Of a DNA stretch of 36,223 bases, positions 23,051 through 31,640 are shown piece after piece. Position 1 is the stretch's first letter. Each line of letters begins with the position of its first letter. Location of the stretch: assembly GCA_016180105.1 (NCBI GenBank), contig JACPBZ010000004.1, positions 1 to 36,223 on the forward strand, read 5' to 3'. Under the pieces are notes generated by a model that did no database searches, had not been told where the DNA came from, and saw nothing but the letters and a program-made list of their open reading frames with translations. This stretch comes from Candidatus Woesearchaeota archaeon. GTDB taxonomy: Archaea; Nanobdellota; Nanobdellia; Woesearchaeales; UBA10216. The translations under genes were made by a program, and so were the position numbers.

Positions 23051-26000
23051 AAATGAAAATAAGGCTTGTTTTTGCAATATTCTCCTTGCTGATGCTGGCA
23101 GCAAGCTCGTTAGCGCCTGTGGCAGCCCACGGCACAAGCAGCAAGGAAGTCTATGTTCGCGTTGTATCAGCGAATCCGGACACAAGGACTTACACGTTCA
23201 GCTGCAGCACGTCCCCTGAAAACTCTTTCCTTCGCGACTGGTTCATAAGGCCCGATAACGGCGATACTGCTGATGACCAGAATGAGGCTGCCATTCTCGA
23301 CAAGCCTTCCGGGCAGCACCTCACATACACCTTTCCCAGTAATACCTTTTACCATATTGGCTGCCTTGTTTGGAATGACCAGGCATCAGAGCTTTACCGT
23401 GGAGACCTTCATCTTGACCTAAGAGGCCATCGTTGGGATCCCGAAATATTTCCCTTGAGTGGCAGCGACCTTCAGGCAAGTTACGAATGCAGGCACGGTG
23501 CAGGTGGCATTCCAAGCTGGGAAGTTGTCAATGCCTATACTGGGCAGCGCAGCTCCCTTCCTTCTGGAAATCCGCTCCAGCATTCTGTTTCAGGCCACGG
23601 CCTTTACGATTACATATGCCACATTAATGGGAAGTCAACAGGATTGCCTGTTGAATATTTTGATTCCGGCCAGCCTTATTTTCCTGACGCTTTTGGCGTC
23701 CCTCACGGAATCACTAATGTCTGGAACCGCAATGGCTCAACGCCCGCACCCCTGCCACCGCCTCCGCCTTCAGGCTCTTTTACAGCCTCGCTCAGTGTGA
23801 CTTCGGCAAGCGGCTTGCAAGCAAGCTTCCTTTGCGACCACAACGGCGGGAGCTCATACAACATCGACTGGTTTGCTGACCGGGCTGGAAAGCCGCAGCA
23901 AGTCCTGGCTATGGACGTGAAAGCCAAGGAGTTCAGCTACACTTTTGCCGAAACCGGAAGTTATAATGTAACCTGCGGCGTGTGGTCTGACAGCCTCAAC
24001 AGCTACGCGGACAGCACCAGGCAAATGACCCTTGGGTCATCTTCTCCCGCACCCCCGCCGCCGTCTAATGGCACGACAGACAATTCGGCAACGTGCACTG
24101 ACAAGACAGTGAACCAGCCTTGCGTGAAGTTGTCCGATGTTGATTCGGGCTGCCGAACCATCTCCTGGGCAGAGCCTGGCAAGTCCGCAATCGGGATAAA
24201 GGCGCAAGCTTGCAAGAAGCCAAACAACGTCCTGGAAGTTTCAAGGCAGGAATACAACAGCGAGCACAACCTTGAAGCGTGCTTCTCAGGGATTTGCGTA
24301 GACAAATACTGGGGATTCCGGAGCGGGGCAGCAAGCACGAACACGACAACTCCGCCTCCAGCAAACCAGACATACGGCCAGACTGACTTTCCTGAGCCTG
24401 GAAAGTTCGATGCAGCGCTGAACATTATGGCAGTCAATGGGCTGTTTGTGAATTTCCTTTGCGACCACAACGGCGGGAGCTCATACAACATCGACTGGTT
24501 TGCTGACCGGGCTGGAAAGCCGCAGCAAGTCCTGGCTATGGACGTGAAAGTCAAGGAGTTCAGCTACACTTTCCCGGAATCCGGGGCGTACACCGTGATT
24601 TGCGGCGTGTGGTCGGATTCCCTGAACGCATACGTTGATGACCGCAAGTCAGTTACTGTTTCAGGAACTTCTGGGGGGCAGAGCACGACATTCACTTCCC
24701 TTCCCATATGGATTGAGCCAACTAACGGCCTTGCAAATGTTGCGCCTAATTTCTTCCACCTGGCAATACAGGAGCCAAGCAGCAGCCAAAACGTCGCTTC
24801 CACGGATTGGGAAATCTGGAAGGCAGACCAGTCGGAAAGGCTATGGAGCGCAGTTGTCACGAGCTCAGCAAAGTACCACGTTCATACTCCTGACGGAACT
24901 TTCGAGGGAAGCCTGGCAGGCCAGCAACAGTTGCAATACGGCACGGCTTACAAGGCAAGGATGAGGCTGAAAGACACAAGCGGCAGTTACAGCCCCTGGG
25001 CAGAGTGGAGGGCATTCACCACAAGCGCACCTCCACCGAGCAATTTCAGCGGCACTTTAGCGTGGACTGCGGCAGCAGGCTTCAGGGTTGAAAAGTTCGC
25101 GACAGGGTTTGATGTGCCTGTTCACGTGGTGGCTGCTCCGCAGCAGCTCTACCAAAGTTATCCGGAAAGCCAAAGGCCATTCCTGTACGTGACAGAGCTC
25201 TACGGGCAGATAAAAGTAGTCTATAAGGACGGCAGTTCCTCAATATACGCCGACAATCTCCTGAACTTTGACCCGTTCGGCAGCATAACCGGCGGGGGCC
25301 AAATGGGCCTTGTCGGCCTGTATATCGACCCTCAAACAGGCGACCTGTTTGCCAGTATGACTTATGTTGAAAATGACCAGGTTAAGAACGAGGTTGAAAG
25401 GTTTTACTCGACAGACGACGGAAAATCCTACACCGTGAGGGCAACAGTAATCAGCAACCTTCCGTCCGCGCCGTCGCACCAGGTCCAGCAAATTGCAAAA
25501 GGGCCTGACGGCAAGCTCTACGTTGCTCTTGGGGATGCTGACACTCAAAGCTACCCGCAGAGCGACACTGTCCTGGCTGGAAAGATAATCAGCATGAATA
25601 TGGACGGCTCCGATGTCCAGGTTTATGCAAAGGGCTTCAGGAACCCATTCGGGATTGAATGGCGCCCTGGGATGAGCCAGCTCTTCGCGACAGACAATGC
25701 GCCTGATACCGGGGACAGGCTGCTTAAGGTCAATCAGGGTGGAAACTATGGATGGTGCTGCTCATTTCCTCCAGGCATAGCTCCGTTGAATGTTTCCCCG
25801 GTTGATGTTGAGTTCAATCCTGGAAGTTCAGGATTTCCTGACTCGCTCACAGGCAAGCTCTACGTTGCAGTCGCAGGGCCGGTTTATCAGCAGGGCCCGG
25901 TGAATGGCAAGCACATCCTGGAATTCACGTTGGATGCCAACGGCAACGTCCAATCAGGAAGGGAGTTTGTGAAATACACCGGCAGCGGATATGGAACCCC

Positions 26001-26436
26001 AATAGGAATGGACTTTGCAGCAGACGGGCTGTATTTCACGGACATCTATGGGGAGCCGGGCTTTGTCGGCCTTGGAGAAACAGAGGCTAACATCTATCGC
26101 GTGGTGCAGGGTGAGCCGACAGGCTGCACAAGTGGCTGCGCGGGAACGTTCAGGGCTGGAATCCAGGTAAAGCCCTGGTATCCGAAAGACACCGGGACAG
26201 GAATCGAGTACGTGTTCCAGTGCGACGGCATAGACGGCTCTGGAAATTATCTTTACGACTGGGATCTTGGGGATGGCAAGAAATCCTTCGGCAGCACATC
26301 CAACACTCAGTACAACAAGTACCCATATGGTAACAAGGACTACACGGTTTCTTGCACGGTTAACGACAAGACTACTGGCAAGGAAGCATCGGCCAGTATG
26401 GTAATCAACCCAGATGACTTTATTTTCGGAAGGTGA
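23047..26436 (+). CDS. Secreted glucose/sorbosone-dehydrogenase-like protein with PKD-like and Cys modules
   Basis: 1129 aa, GTG 23047 (ATG 23053 is nearly as good), overlapping the previous stop. Signal peptide 1-27. About 30-230: two Cys-containing beta domains. About 240-325 and 450-535: two copies of a PKD-like domain (FLCDHNGG, IDWFADRAGKPQQVLAMDV, TCGVWSDS). Between them (345-425) is a six-to-eight-Cys module (ATCTDKTVNQPC, CFSGICVDKYWG) also found in the last operon gene. About 545-655: fibronectin-III-like. About 670-1020: PQQ-type sugar-dehydrogenase beta-propeller (PF07995-like) with SHQVQQIAKGPDGKLYVALG, GKIISMNMDG and VYAKGFRNPFGIEW. About 1035-1120: C-terminal PKD-like (YDWDLGDGK). 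There is no membrane anchor. It may oxidise sugar ends of the exported polymer or simply bind it. Confidence 0.85.
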   Translation: MKMKIRLVFAIFSLLMLAASSLAPVAAHGTSSKEVYVRVVSANPDTRTYTFSCSTSPENSFLRDWFIRPDNGDTADDQNEAAILDKPSGQHLTYTFPSNTFYHIGCLVWNDQASELYRGDLHLDLRGHRWDPEIFPLSGSDLQASYECRHGAGGIPSWEVVNAYTGQRSSLPSGNPLQHSVSGHGLYDYICHINGKSTGLPVEYFDSGQPYFPDAFGVPHGITNVWNRNGSTPAPLPPPPPSGSFTASLSVTSASGLQASFLCDHNGGSSYNIDWFADRAGKPQQVLAMDVKAKEFSYTFAETGSYNVTCGVWSDSLNSYADSTRQMTLGSSSPAPPPPSNGTTDNSATCTDKTVNQPCVKLSDVDSGCRTISWAEPGKSAIGIKAQACKKPNNVLEVSRQEYNSEHNLEACFSGICVDKYWGFRSGAASTNTTTPPPANQTYGQTDFPEPGKFDAALNIMAVNGLFVNFLCDHNGGSSYNIDWFADRAGKPQQVLAMDVKVKEFSYTFPESGAYTVICGVWSDSLNAYVDDRKSVTVSGTSGGQSTTFTSLPIWIEPTNGLANVAPNFFHLAIQEPSSSQNVASTDWEIWKADQSERLWSAVVTSSAKYHVHTPDGTFEGSLAGQQQLQYGTAYKARMRLKDTSGSYSPWAEWRAFTTSAPPPSNFSGTLAWTAAAGFRVEKFATGFDVPVHVVAAPQQLYQSYPESQRPFLYVTELYGQIKVVYKDGSSSIYADNLLNFDPFGSITGGGQMGLVGLYIDPQTGDLFASMTYVENDQVKNEVERFYSTDDGKSYTVRATVISNLPSAPSHQVQQIAKGPDGKLYVALGDADTQSYPQSDTVLAGKIISMNMDGSDVQVYAKGFRNPFGIEWRPGMSQLFATDNAPDTGDRLLKVNQGGNYGWCCSFPPGIAPLNVSPVDVEFNPGSSGFPDSLTGKLYVAVAGPVYQQGPVNGKHILEFTLDANGNVQSGREFVKYTGSGYGTPIGMDFAADGLYFTDIYGEPGFVGLGETEANIYRVVQGEPTGCTSGCAGTFRAGIQVKPWYPKDTGTGIEYVFQCDGIDGSGNYLYDWDLGDGKKSFGSTSNTQYNKYPYGNKDYTVSCTVNDKTTGKEASASMVINPDDFIFGR
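23827..23945 (+). repeat. 119-bp intragenic direct repeat, copy 1
   Basis: Matches 24454-24572 with a single mismatch (C at 23924 versus T at 24551), 627 bp (209 codons) apart, inside the first PKD-like domain. The flanking parts of the domain are much more diverged, indicating recent duplication or gene conversion. Confidence 0.9.
24454..24572 (+). repeat. 119-bp intragenic direct repeat, copy 2
   Basis: Second near-identical copy, in the second PKD-like domain of the same gene. A third, protein-level copy lies in the next gene near 28980-29190. Confidence 0.9.
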
Positions 26437-26443
26437 GAAAAAT

Positions 26444-29400
26444 ATGACAAGCAACTCCGGGAGCATATTGAAAGTCGCACTGCTGTTGTGCGCTTTTCTT
26501 GCAATGGCGGCCGAGTCCAGGGCAGACATTGCCGCAGTCTCTCAGCTCGGATACCACCCTGACTCCTTCAAGCAGGCAGTGCTCTATACTTCGTTAGGGA
26601 GTGATTCCTTTCAGGTTATTGAAAAGTCAACCGGGGAGCCGGTTTATTCAGGCGCCTTTGCCAAGCCGAAAAACGACAATGGTGACAGCGTAAGCTGCCA
26701 AGGAGGGATGTCTTGCCTCGTCGGCGACTTCTCGTCGTTCACAAGAGAAGGAAGCTACTATGTCAAGGCGGGTTCCGGGACGATTTCTTCTGATTTCAGG
26801 ATTGGCAGCGATGTTTTCAGCAGCACATCCTTGCTCTTGCTTGAGCCGTTTAGTGCGTGGCTTCAGCAAGGCTCGGGTTATCACGCTGACGTGTTCAAGA
26901 ATGTTGAGCCTCCTTTCCCGATGATGGCCGATGGCTCGTTCATAATGAAGGCTGATATGGCAACTTTAACTCTCATAAGGCTTGGCGCTGCTTACAACCG
27001 AAATCCAGGACTTTTCAGCACTGATAAGTATTATGTCACGAGAGATGACACTCCTGACATTGCCGAGCACATCCGCAAGTACACTGACTACGTGGCGATG
27101 CTTCAGGATTATGAGCCTTCATCCGCTGTCTCGGAAGGATGGAAGAACAGCTTCAAGTGCCCCTGGGATGTTACTCCTGATACTTCAAAGTTCAACGACG
27201 CTCCGCAACCTTGCATGTCGTTTGTTTCTGAAACAAGCGATCTTAACACTGCAATGGCTCTCCTTGCCTATGTTGAGGCGATTCCGGCCATTTACCAGGA
27301 GGAAGGCAAGGGCGCTGCGCAAAAGCTCCTTGACAGGGCGATAAAAACAGAAGCTTATCTGAGAGGCAGGCAAATGGGCAGCGAAGCCTCAGGATTTTAC
27401 GCTGCTTCCCTTTTCCTGATTTACGATTACACGGGTGATGAGAAATACCTCAGGGCTGCCCACGGTGCAAGGGGCCAGGTTTCAAAGGCGCTTGATTCCC
27501 TCAGGACATACGGCAACGAGTACTACTGGGAGGAGTACGTGAGGCACAAGGCGGGCATCACGGGCCTCGGCCTTGAGTATGAGCACGGCGGCAAGGACCC
27601 GGCTGAGTATTTCAGCGATAAGCTTGAGCAGGACTGGAGCCGCATCCGGGACCCGGTTTCCCGCAATGGGGAGAGGCTTTTCCAGTATGACAACAACATC
27701 CAGTTTATGAACAGCAGGACGATGCTTGCCGAGGCAGTCATCGCAGCCAAGGCAGCTGATTTTGACTCGGATGAAAAGTTCAGGGTAATTGCGGATGCCC
27801 AGCTCGCTTGGCTGACTGGAATGAATGCGGTTCAGCACAGCAGCGACAGCTCTGGAGGCGGCCCGTTGGAATCCAGAAGCTTCATTTTCGGGATTGGAAA
27901 GTTCCCCAAGGAGTTTCATTTTCAGTTCACTCCAGCCTCATTCTTCAGGAATGGCTGGTCATTTAACAATGGCCTGCGATATGTGCCTGGCTGGATAAAT
28001 GGCGCGTTTGACACTTTCGGTGACGGCGACGGGATTTACAACTACGTGGACAAGCACTCATATTGGCAATATACTGAAACAACAAACGAAGTGGTTGCAA
28101 CGGCAATGGAGCTTTACTCAATTCTTGATTCGCAATACAATGAAAAAAGCACAGTGGGAAGGCCGAGACTGGCGGGCAGTTCTCCGGACATTCCTGAAAA
28201 TCCGATTCAGGATCCCGTTACAGGCGCGCCTTCAGGCCCCGGGATTTTTGTCTCGAAAAATCCTGAGAGGTCTGGCTCGTTTGAGCTTGAAGGGTCGGTT
28301 CTAAAAGGGGACGCATATGTTTTCGTGCAGCCTGATGCGAAAATCAGGAGGGTTGCGTTTTTTATTGATGACGTTTCTGGCAGCAAGCCTCCTTACGAAA
28401 TCGAGAACAGCCCTGCTTTTGACTTGGCCGGGACTGCGCCCAATGGCAACGCTCTTCCGTTTAGCGCAGCCAGCCTCTCTGTTGGGCAGCACACGATAAC
28501 CGCAATGGTCACGTTCAATGACGACACGCTGCAGGTTGCCAGCGCCGCTTTCACGATAGCAGGCAGCGATGACAGTGGCAGTCCAGTGCAAGATCCAGTC
28601 AACAATCCGGGAAATGGTGGAAGCGACCTTCCGGGTAACAATCAGGCTGCAACGTGCACTGACAGGACAGTGAACCAGCCCTGCGCAAGGCTTTCCGAAG
28701 CTTATGACGGCTGCACCACGACGGTGTGGGCTGAGCCTGGAAGCACAAGGCCCGCAATAATTGCGAAAGCCTGTAGCAAGCCAGACATTACGCTGGAAGT
28801 TTACAGGCAGTCTTATGACTCTTCCCACGACCTTGAGGCGTGCTTTCACGCTGTTTGCGTAGGCAAGAACTGGGGCTCAAGGTCTGGGCCTGATCCGGAC
28901 TCCCCATTCCAGCCCTCGCCAGGCCAAGGTCAGCCGGTGACGCCAAAGCAGTTCACTGCAAGCCTTAGCATCACGTCAATCAACGGCCTCTTTGTCGGGT
29001 TCCTGTGCGACCACGACGGCGGCGGCAGCTTCAACATAGACTGGTTCGCTGACCGCGAAGGGAAGCCGCAAGAGACCCTCGCATCAGACTTGAAGGTCAA
29101 GGACTTCACCCACTCGTTTTCAGAATCCGGCACCTATGCCATTACCTGCGGCGTCTGGTCGGAGACAATGAACAGCTATGCTGACAGCGTCAAGGAGATT
29201 AAGGTCGATGGCAGCAAGGATAAGATGCCAAAGAAGCCTGAAATTTCTGTTCCAGGGCTTATGCTTTCGTTCAGCCCTGACAGGTCAGGGGCAGTCAGCC
29301 TTGATGGGAGAGAAGTGGCCGGCAACATTTACGTTTTTGCGGCTCCTGACAGGAGCGTCAGGAAAGTTGAGTTCTACGTTGACCAGTCCCTGAATCAGGT

Positions 29401-30766
29401 GGAAAATTGGCCGGCGTTTGACCTTTCGGGCACTGCCTCGGATGGCTCTGCCCTGCCTTTTTCAACCTCCAGCCTTTCACCAGGCAGCCACGTTATTACT
29501 GCCGCGGTGAAGCTTTCTGACGACTCCGCCCGCACGTTATCGGCAACATTTACGGTTAAGGCTGGAAGCGACAACAAAGACGAGAAGGAGGAAAAGGGTG
29601 AGGGCGGCGATGAAGGCGGTGTCAGGGAAAATCCCGTGCAGCAACAGCAAGTCCGGCTGATGTTCTCTTCAAACGGTGACCGGTCAGGCGCACAGTTGCT
29701 TGATGGGCAGGAAGTTACTGGCAAGATTTACGCGTTCGTTGTTCCGGACGGGGGCATAGCACAAGCCAGGTTCTACGTTGACGACGAGACCCAAAGCCCG
29801 AGCCCTGTCAGGATTGAAAGCTTGTCTCCATTTGACCTGGGTGGCACGGCAGGAAATAGGGACTCGCTGCCTTTCAGCATTGAACAATGGCAGCCAGGCA
29901 CCCACTCGATAACCACTGTCGTAACATTCAAGGATGGCACACTGCAAACGCTTACTGCAACTGTGGTAAAGACCGAATCAAAGCAAAATCCCTCAAGCCC
30001 GCAGCGGCCCGTGTCGCCACAGCTTTTAGTCTCTGAAAGCCCGGATCGCTCAGGCGCCGGCCCTCTTGGGGGCAGCAGCGTGAGCGGTGACATTTATGTT
30101 TTTGCGCAACCTTCTGGCGCTATAACGAAGGTTGAATTTTACATCGACGACAGCGGCTCAGTTTTCCAGACAGAAAACATTCCGGAATTTGACCTTGCAG
30201 GGACGCACTGGGATGGCAGCGCGCTGCCGTTTGATACTGGAAGCCTTGAAAATGGGGAGCACGTCGTTACCGCGGTTGTCACGTTCAATGACGGCGCTAT
30301 GCAAAAAGTTACCTCGCTGTTCACGGTGAGCAATGCCGCGGTGGGTGAGAGCCAGGGTGACCAGTTTGCAAGCCTGATTCAGCCTGACACCCCAACTCTG
30401 GCCAGGGTACTGATTTATTCAGATGATTCCCAGGCGCAGTACCAGTTTTCAGATGGGCGCGTCGAGGTTATTTGCTCTGATGCGTCAACGCAGATAATTG
30501 GCCCGGGCGAGGTGGCTCAGCCGTGCACGCCAGGATACGTCAGCATATTGTCCGCCCCTTCGGCAAGTTCCGGCCAGGTTGACAGCGTCCAGCAGGAATC
30601 AGTCCCAAGCGCGCCGCCAACTGCCCAGGCTGATAGCCGTAGCCTGATTTACTTGGACGAGTTCCAGATTCAGTACAGCTTTGGGGACGGCAGCATTGAA
30701 ACAATCTGCACGAATGGCGTCACGGCGATTACAGGGCCTGGCCAAGACACGCCGGACTGCAATTAA
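26444..30766 (+). CDS. Secreted multidomain GH9-like protein
   Basis: 1440 aa. ATG 26444 is preferred because GGTGAG lies 6 nt upstream and it starts a signal peptide (SILKVALLLCAFLAMAAESRA). Residues 28-135: CelD-type Ig domain (IAAVSQLGYHPDSFKQA). About 140-555: GH9-like region with YTETTNEVVA at the acid position but MADGSFIMK in place of DAGD, and EFHFQ in place of HHR. Four Big_7-like Ig domains start near 601, 939, 1071 and 1192 (each with RSGA/S, G-IYVF, V-FY-DD and G-H-ITA). Between the first and second lie the Cys module and PKD-like domain shared with the preceding gene. Two unfamiliar 40-45-aa repeats (LIY-D--Q-QY-F-DG, GPG, C) end the protein near 1322 and 1397. There is no membrane anchor. 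Last gene of the operon; probably glycan binding or trimming outside the cell. Confidence 0.87.
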   Translation: MTSNSGSILKVALLLCAFLAMAAESRADIAAVSQLGYHPDSFKQAVLYTSLGSDSFQVIEKSTGEPVYSGAFAKPKNDNGDSVSCQGGMSCLVGDFSSFTREGSYYVKAGSGTISSDFRIGSDVFSSTSLLLLEPFSAWLQQGSGYHADVFKNVEPPFPMMADGSFIMKADMATLTLIRLGAAYNRNPGLFSTDKYYVTRDDTPDIAEHIRKYTDYVAMLQDYEPSSAVSEGWKNSFKCPWDVTPDTSKFNDAPQPCMSFVSETSDLNTAMALLAYVEAIPAIYQEEGKGAAQKLLDRAIKTEAYLRGRQMGSEASGFYAASLFLIYDYTGDEKYLRAAHGARGQVSKALDSLRTYGNEYYWEEYVRHKAGITGLGLEYEHGGKDPAEYFSDKLEQDWSRIRDPVSRNGERLFQYDNNIQFMNSRTMLAEAVIAAKAADFDSDEKFRVIADAQLAWLTGMNAVQHSSDSSGGGPLESRSFIFGIGKFPKEFHFQFTPASFFRNGWSFNNGLRYVPGWINGAFDTFGDGDGIYNYVDKHSYWQYTETTNEVVATAMELYSILDSQYNEKSTVGRPRLAGSSPDIPENPIQDPVTGAPSGPGIFVSKNPERSGSFELEGSVLKGDAYVFVQPDAKIRRVAFFIDDVSGSKPPYEIENSPAFDLAGTAPNGNALPFSAASLSVGQHTITAMVTFNDDTLQVASAAFTIAGSDDSGSPVQDPVNNPGNGGSDLPGNNQAATCTDRTVNQPCARLSEAYDGCTTTVWAEPGSTRPAIIAKACSKPDITLEVYRQSYDSSHDLEACFHAVCVGKNWGSRSGPDPDSPFQPSPGQGQPVTPKQFTASLSITSINGLFVGFLCDHDGGGSFNIDWFADREGKPQETLASDLKVKDFTHSFSESGTYAITCGVWSETMNSYADSVKEIKVDGSKDKMPKKPEISVPGLMLSFSPDRSGAVSLDGREVAGNIYVFAAPDRSVRKVEFYVDQSLNQVENWPAFDLSGTASDGSALPFSTSSLSPGSHVITAAVKLSDDSARTLSATFTVKAGSDNKDEKEEKGEGGDEGGVRENPVQQQQVRLMFSSNGDRSGAQLLDGQEVTGKIYAFVVPDGGIAQARFYVDDETQSPSPVRIESLSPFDLGGTAGNRDSLPFSIEQWQPGTHSITTVVTFKDGTLQTLTATVVKTESKQNPSSPQRPVSPQLLVSESPDRSGAGPLGGSSVSGDIYVFAQPSGAITKVEFYIDDSGSVFQTENIPEFDLAGTHWDGSALPFDTGSLENGEHVVTAVVTFNDGAMQKVTSLFTVSNAAVGESQGDQFASLIQPDTPTLARVLIYSDDSQAQYQFSDGRVEVICSDASTQIIGPGEVAQPCTPGYVSILSAPSASSGQVDSVQQESVPSAPPTAQADSRSLIYLDEFQIQYSFGDGSIETICTNGVTAITGPGQDTPDCN

Positions 30767-30793
30767 GCTGTATTTGAACAGGGGGTGATTGTG

Positions 30794-31096
30794 ATGAGAA
30801 AAACCAAGTTAGCCAAGCACCAAGCAGGCATCAAGACGAGCCGTAAGTTGGAAATGGACGTGGATGACCTCACTCCAGCCAGGGTCAAGGATTTGCTTGT
30901 AGGGATGAGCTATCCTATAACTAAAGAGGAGATAGTTCAGCACGCTGAGAGGCAGGGCGCTGATGGCTTGGCGCTGGATATCCTGCAAATGGTGCCAGAA
31001 GGGGTCTACGACACGCCACTTGACGTCAGCCAGCAGATTGACCTGGCATTTGAGCTGCGCAGGGAAACGAAGGCCCGTACAGCCCAATCACCGTAA
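30794..31096 (+). CDS. DUF2795-like small protein
   Basis: 100 aa from ATG 30794, with GGGGTGAT about 4 nt upstream (GTG 30785 adds three residues). Residues 1-25 are basic. About 33-90 match the DUF2795 pattern: VKDLLVGMSYPITKEEIVQHA, then QGADGLALDILQMVPEGVYD and PLDVSQQI, ending with a charged helix. DUF2795 is a small helical domain without defined biochemistry. No membrane segment is present. It lies 27 bases after the GH9-like gene and has no obvious promoter, so it may be cotranscribed as the operon's tail. Confidence 0.78.
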   Translation: MRKTKLAKHQAGIKTSRKLEMDVDDLTPARVKDLLVGMSYPITKEEIVQHAERQGADGLALDILQMVPEGVYDTPLDVSQQIDLAFELRRETKARTAQSP

Positions 31097-31110
31097 AGCT
31101 TAAATAGTCC
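31096..31110 (+). promoter_or_regulatory. TATA box of the 31167 gene
   Basis: AAGCTTAAATAGTCC, right after the stop of the DUF2795 gene, predicts RNA from about 31130. A strong ribosome site AAGGAGGGTG (31152-31161) precedes ATG 31167. Confidence 0.5.
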
Positions 31111-31166
31111 AAAGGCGGGAAAACTGGGAATTCAGCGTTAAGGCTGGAAAAAAGGAGGGTGTAAAA

Positions 31167-31556
31167 ATGGCTAAAAAGGCAATATCTATCGTGCCCGGTG
31201 TTTCAGACGGGTCGTTGCAGTCTATAGGCAGCTGGGCTTTCCTGCTTGGTGTGTTTGTCGCTTTGGTGACAGGGGCATTGCTCACGGACAGGTCCAACCC
31301 AACCGTAACGTCATTCCTTGTGCTGCTTGGCACAATAGTTGGCTTGCTCAATGTCACCACAAAGGAAACTAATTCATTCCTTGTGGCTTCCGTCTCATTG
31401 GTGCTGGTTGCAGCGCTTGGCGGCTCGGTCGTGAGCAGCGTTGTCCAAATAGGCACATACCTTGGGTCGATGCTCGACTCCACATTGGTGTTCGTCGTGC
31501 CGGCAACCATCGTGGTGGCGCTTAAGTCAATCTTTGCGCTTGCTGAGCGCAAGTAA
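31167..31556 (+). CDS. Small four-helix membrane protein
   Basis: 129 aa, unrecognised family. Four hydrophobic helices are visible at about 21-40 (IGSWAFLLGVFVALVTGALL), 46-63 (TSFLVLLGTIVGLLNVTT), 69-91 (FLVASVSLVLVAALGGSVVSS) and 104-122 (TLVFVVPATIVVALKSIF). The loops are short and the tail (LAERK) is charged. The strong Shine-Dalgarno sequence and own promoter suggest a well expressed monocistronic gene. The short, Gly/Ala/Val-rich helices suggest an oligomer-forming membrane protein, but no function can be assigned. Confidence 0.8.
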   Translation: MAKKAISIVPGVSDGSLQSIGSWAFLLGVFVALVTGALLTDRSNPTVTSFLVLLGTIVGLLNVTTKETNSFLVASVSLVLVAALGGSVVSSVVQIGTYLGSMLDSTLVFVVPATIVVALKSIFALAERK

Positions 31557-31566
31557 GCAGCAGCCA

Positions 31567-31598
31567 CTTTTTCTTTCTTTTTTTTATTGTTCCTTTTT
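31567..31598 (+). terminator. T-rich terminator
   Basis: CTTTTTCTTTCTTTTTTTTT and a further CTTTTT lie 10-40 bases after the stop of the small membrane-protein gene and before the tRNA promoter. This is a classic archaeal oligo-T termination signal. Confidence 0.7.
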
Positions 31599-31604
31599 GC
31601 CAAA

Positions 31605-31617
31605 AGTTTTAAATACG
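31605..31617 (+). promoter_or_regulatory. TATA box of tRNA-Val
   Basis: AGTTTTAAATACG is centred 30 bases upstream of the tRNA 5' end. Confidence 0.6.
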
Positions 31618-31640
31618 CTCTCCAAGTCCGCGAACTCATT

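Noticed and set aside
26414-26443. Earlier start of the second GH9-like gene
   Set aside because: It would put ten charged residues before the signal peptide. ATG 26444 has GGTGAG at good spacing.
28301-28849. 182-codon antisense frame within the GH9-like gene
   Set aside because: No family resemblance and no promoter; typical long shadow of GC-rich coding DNA.
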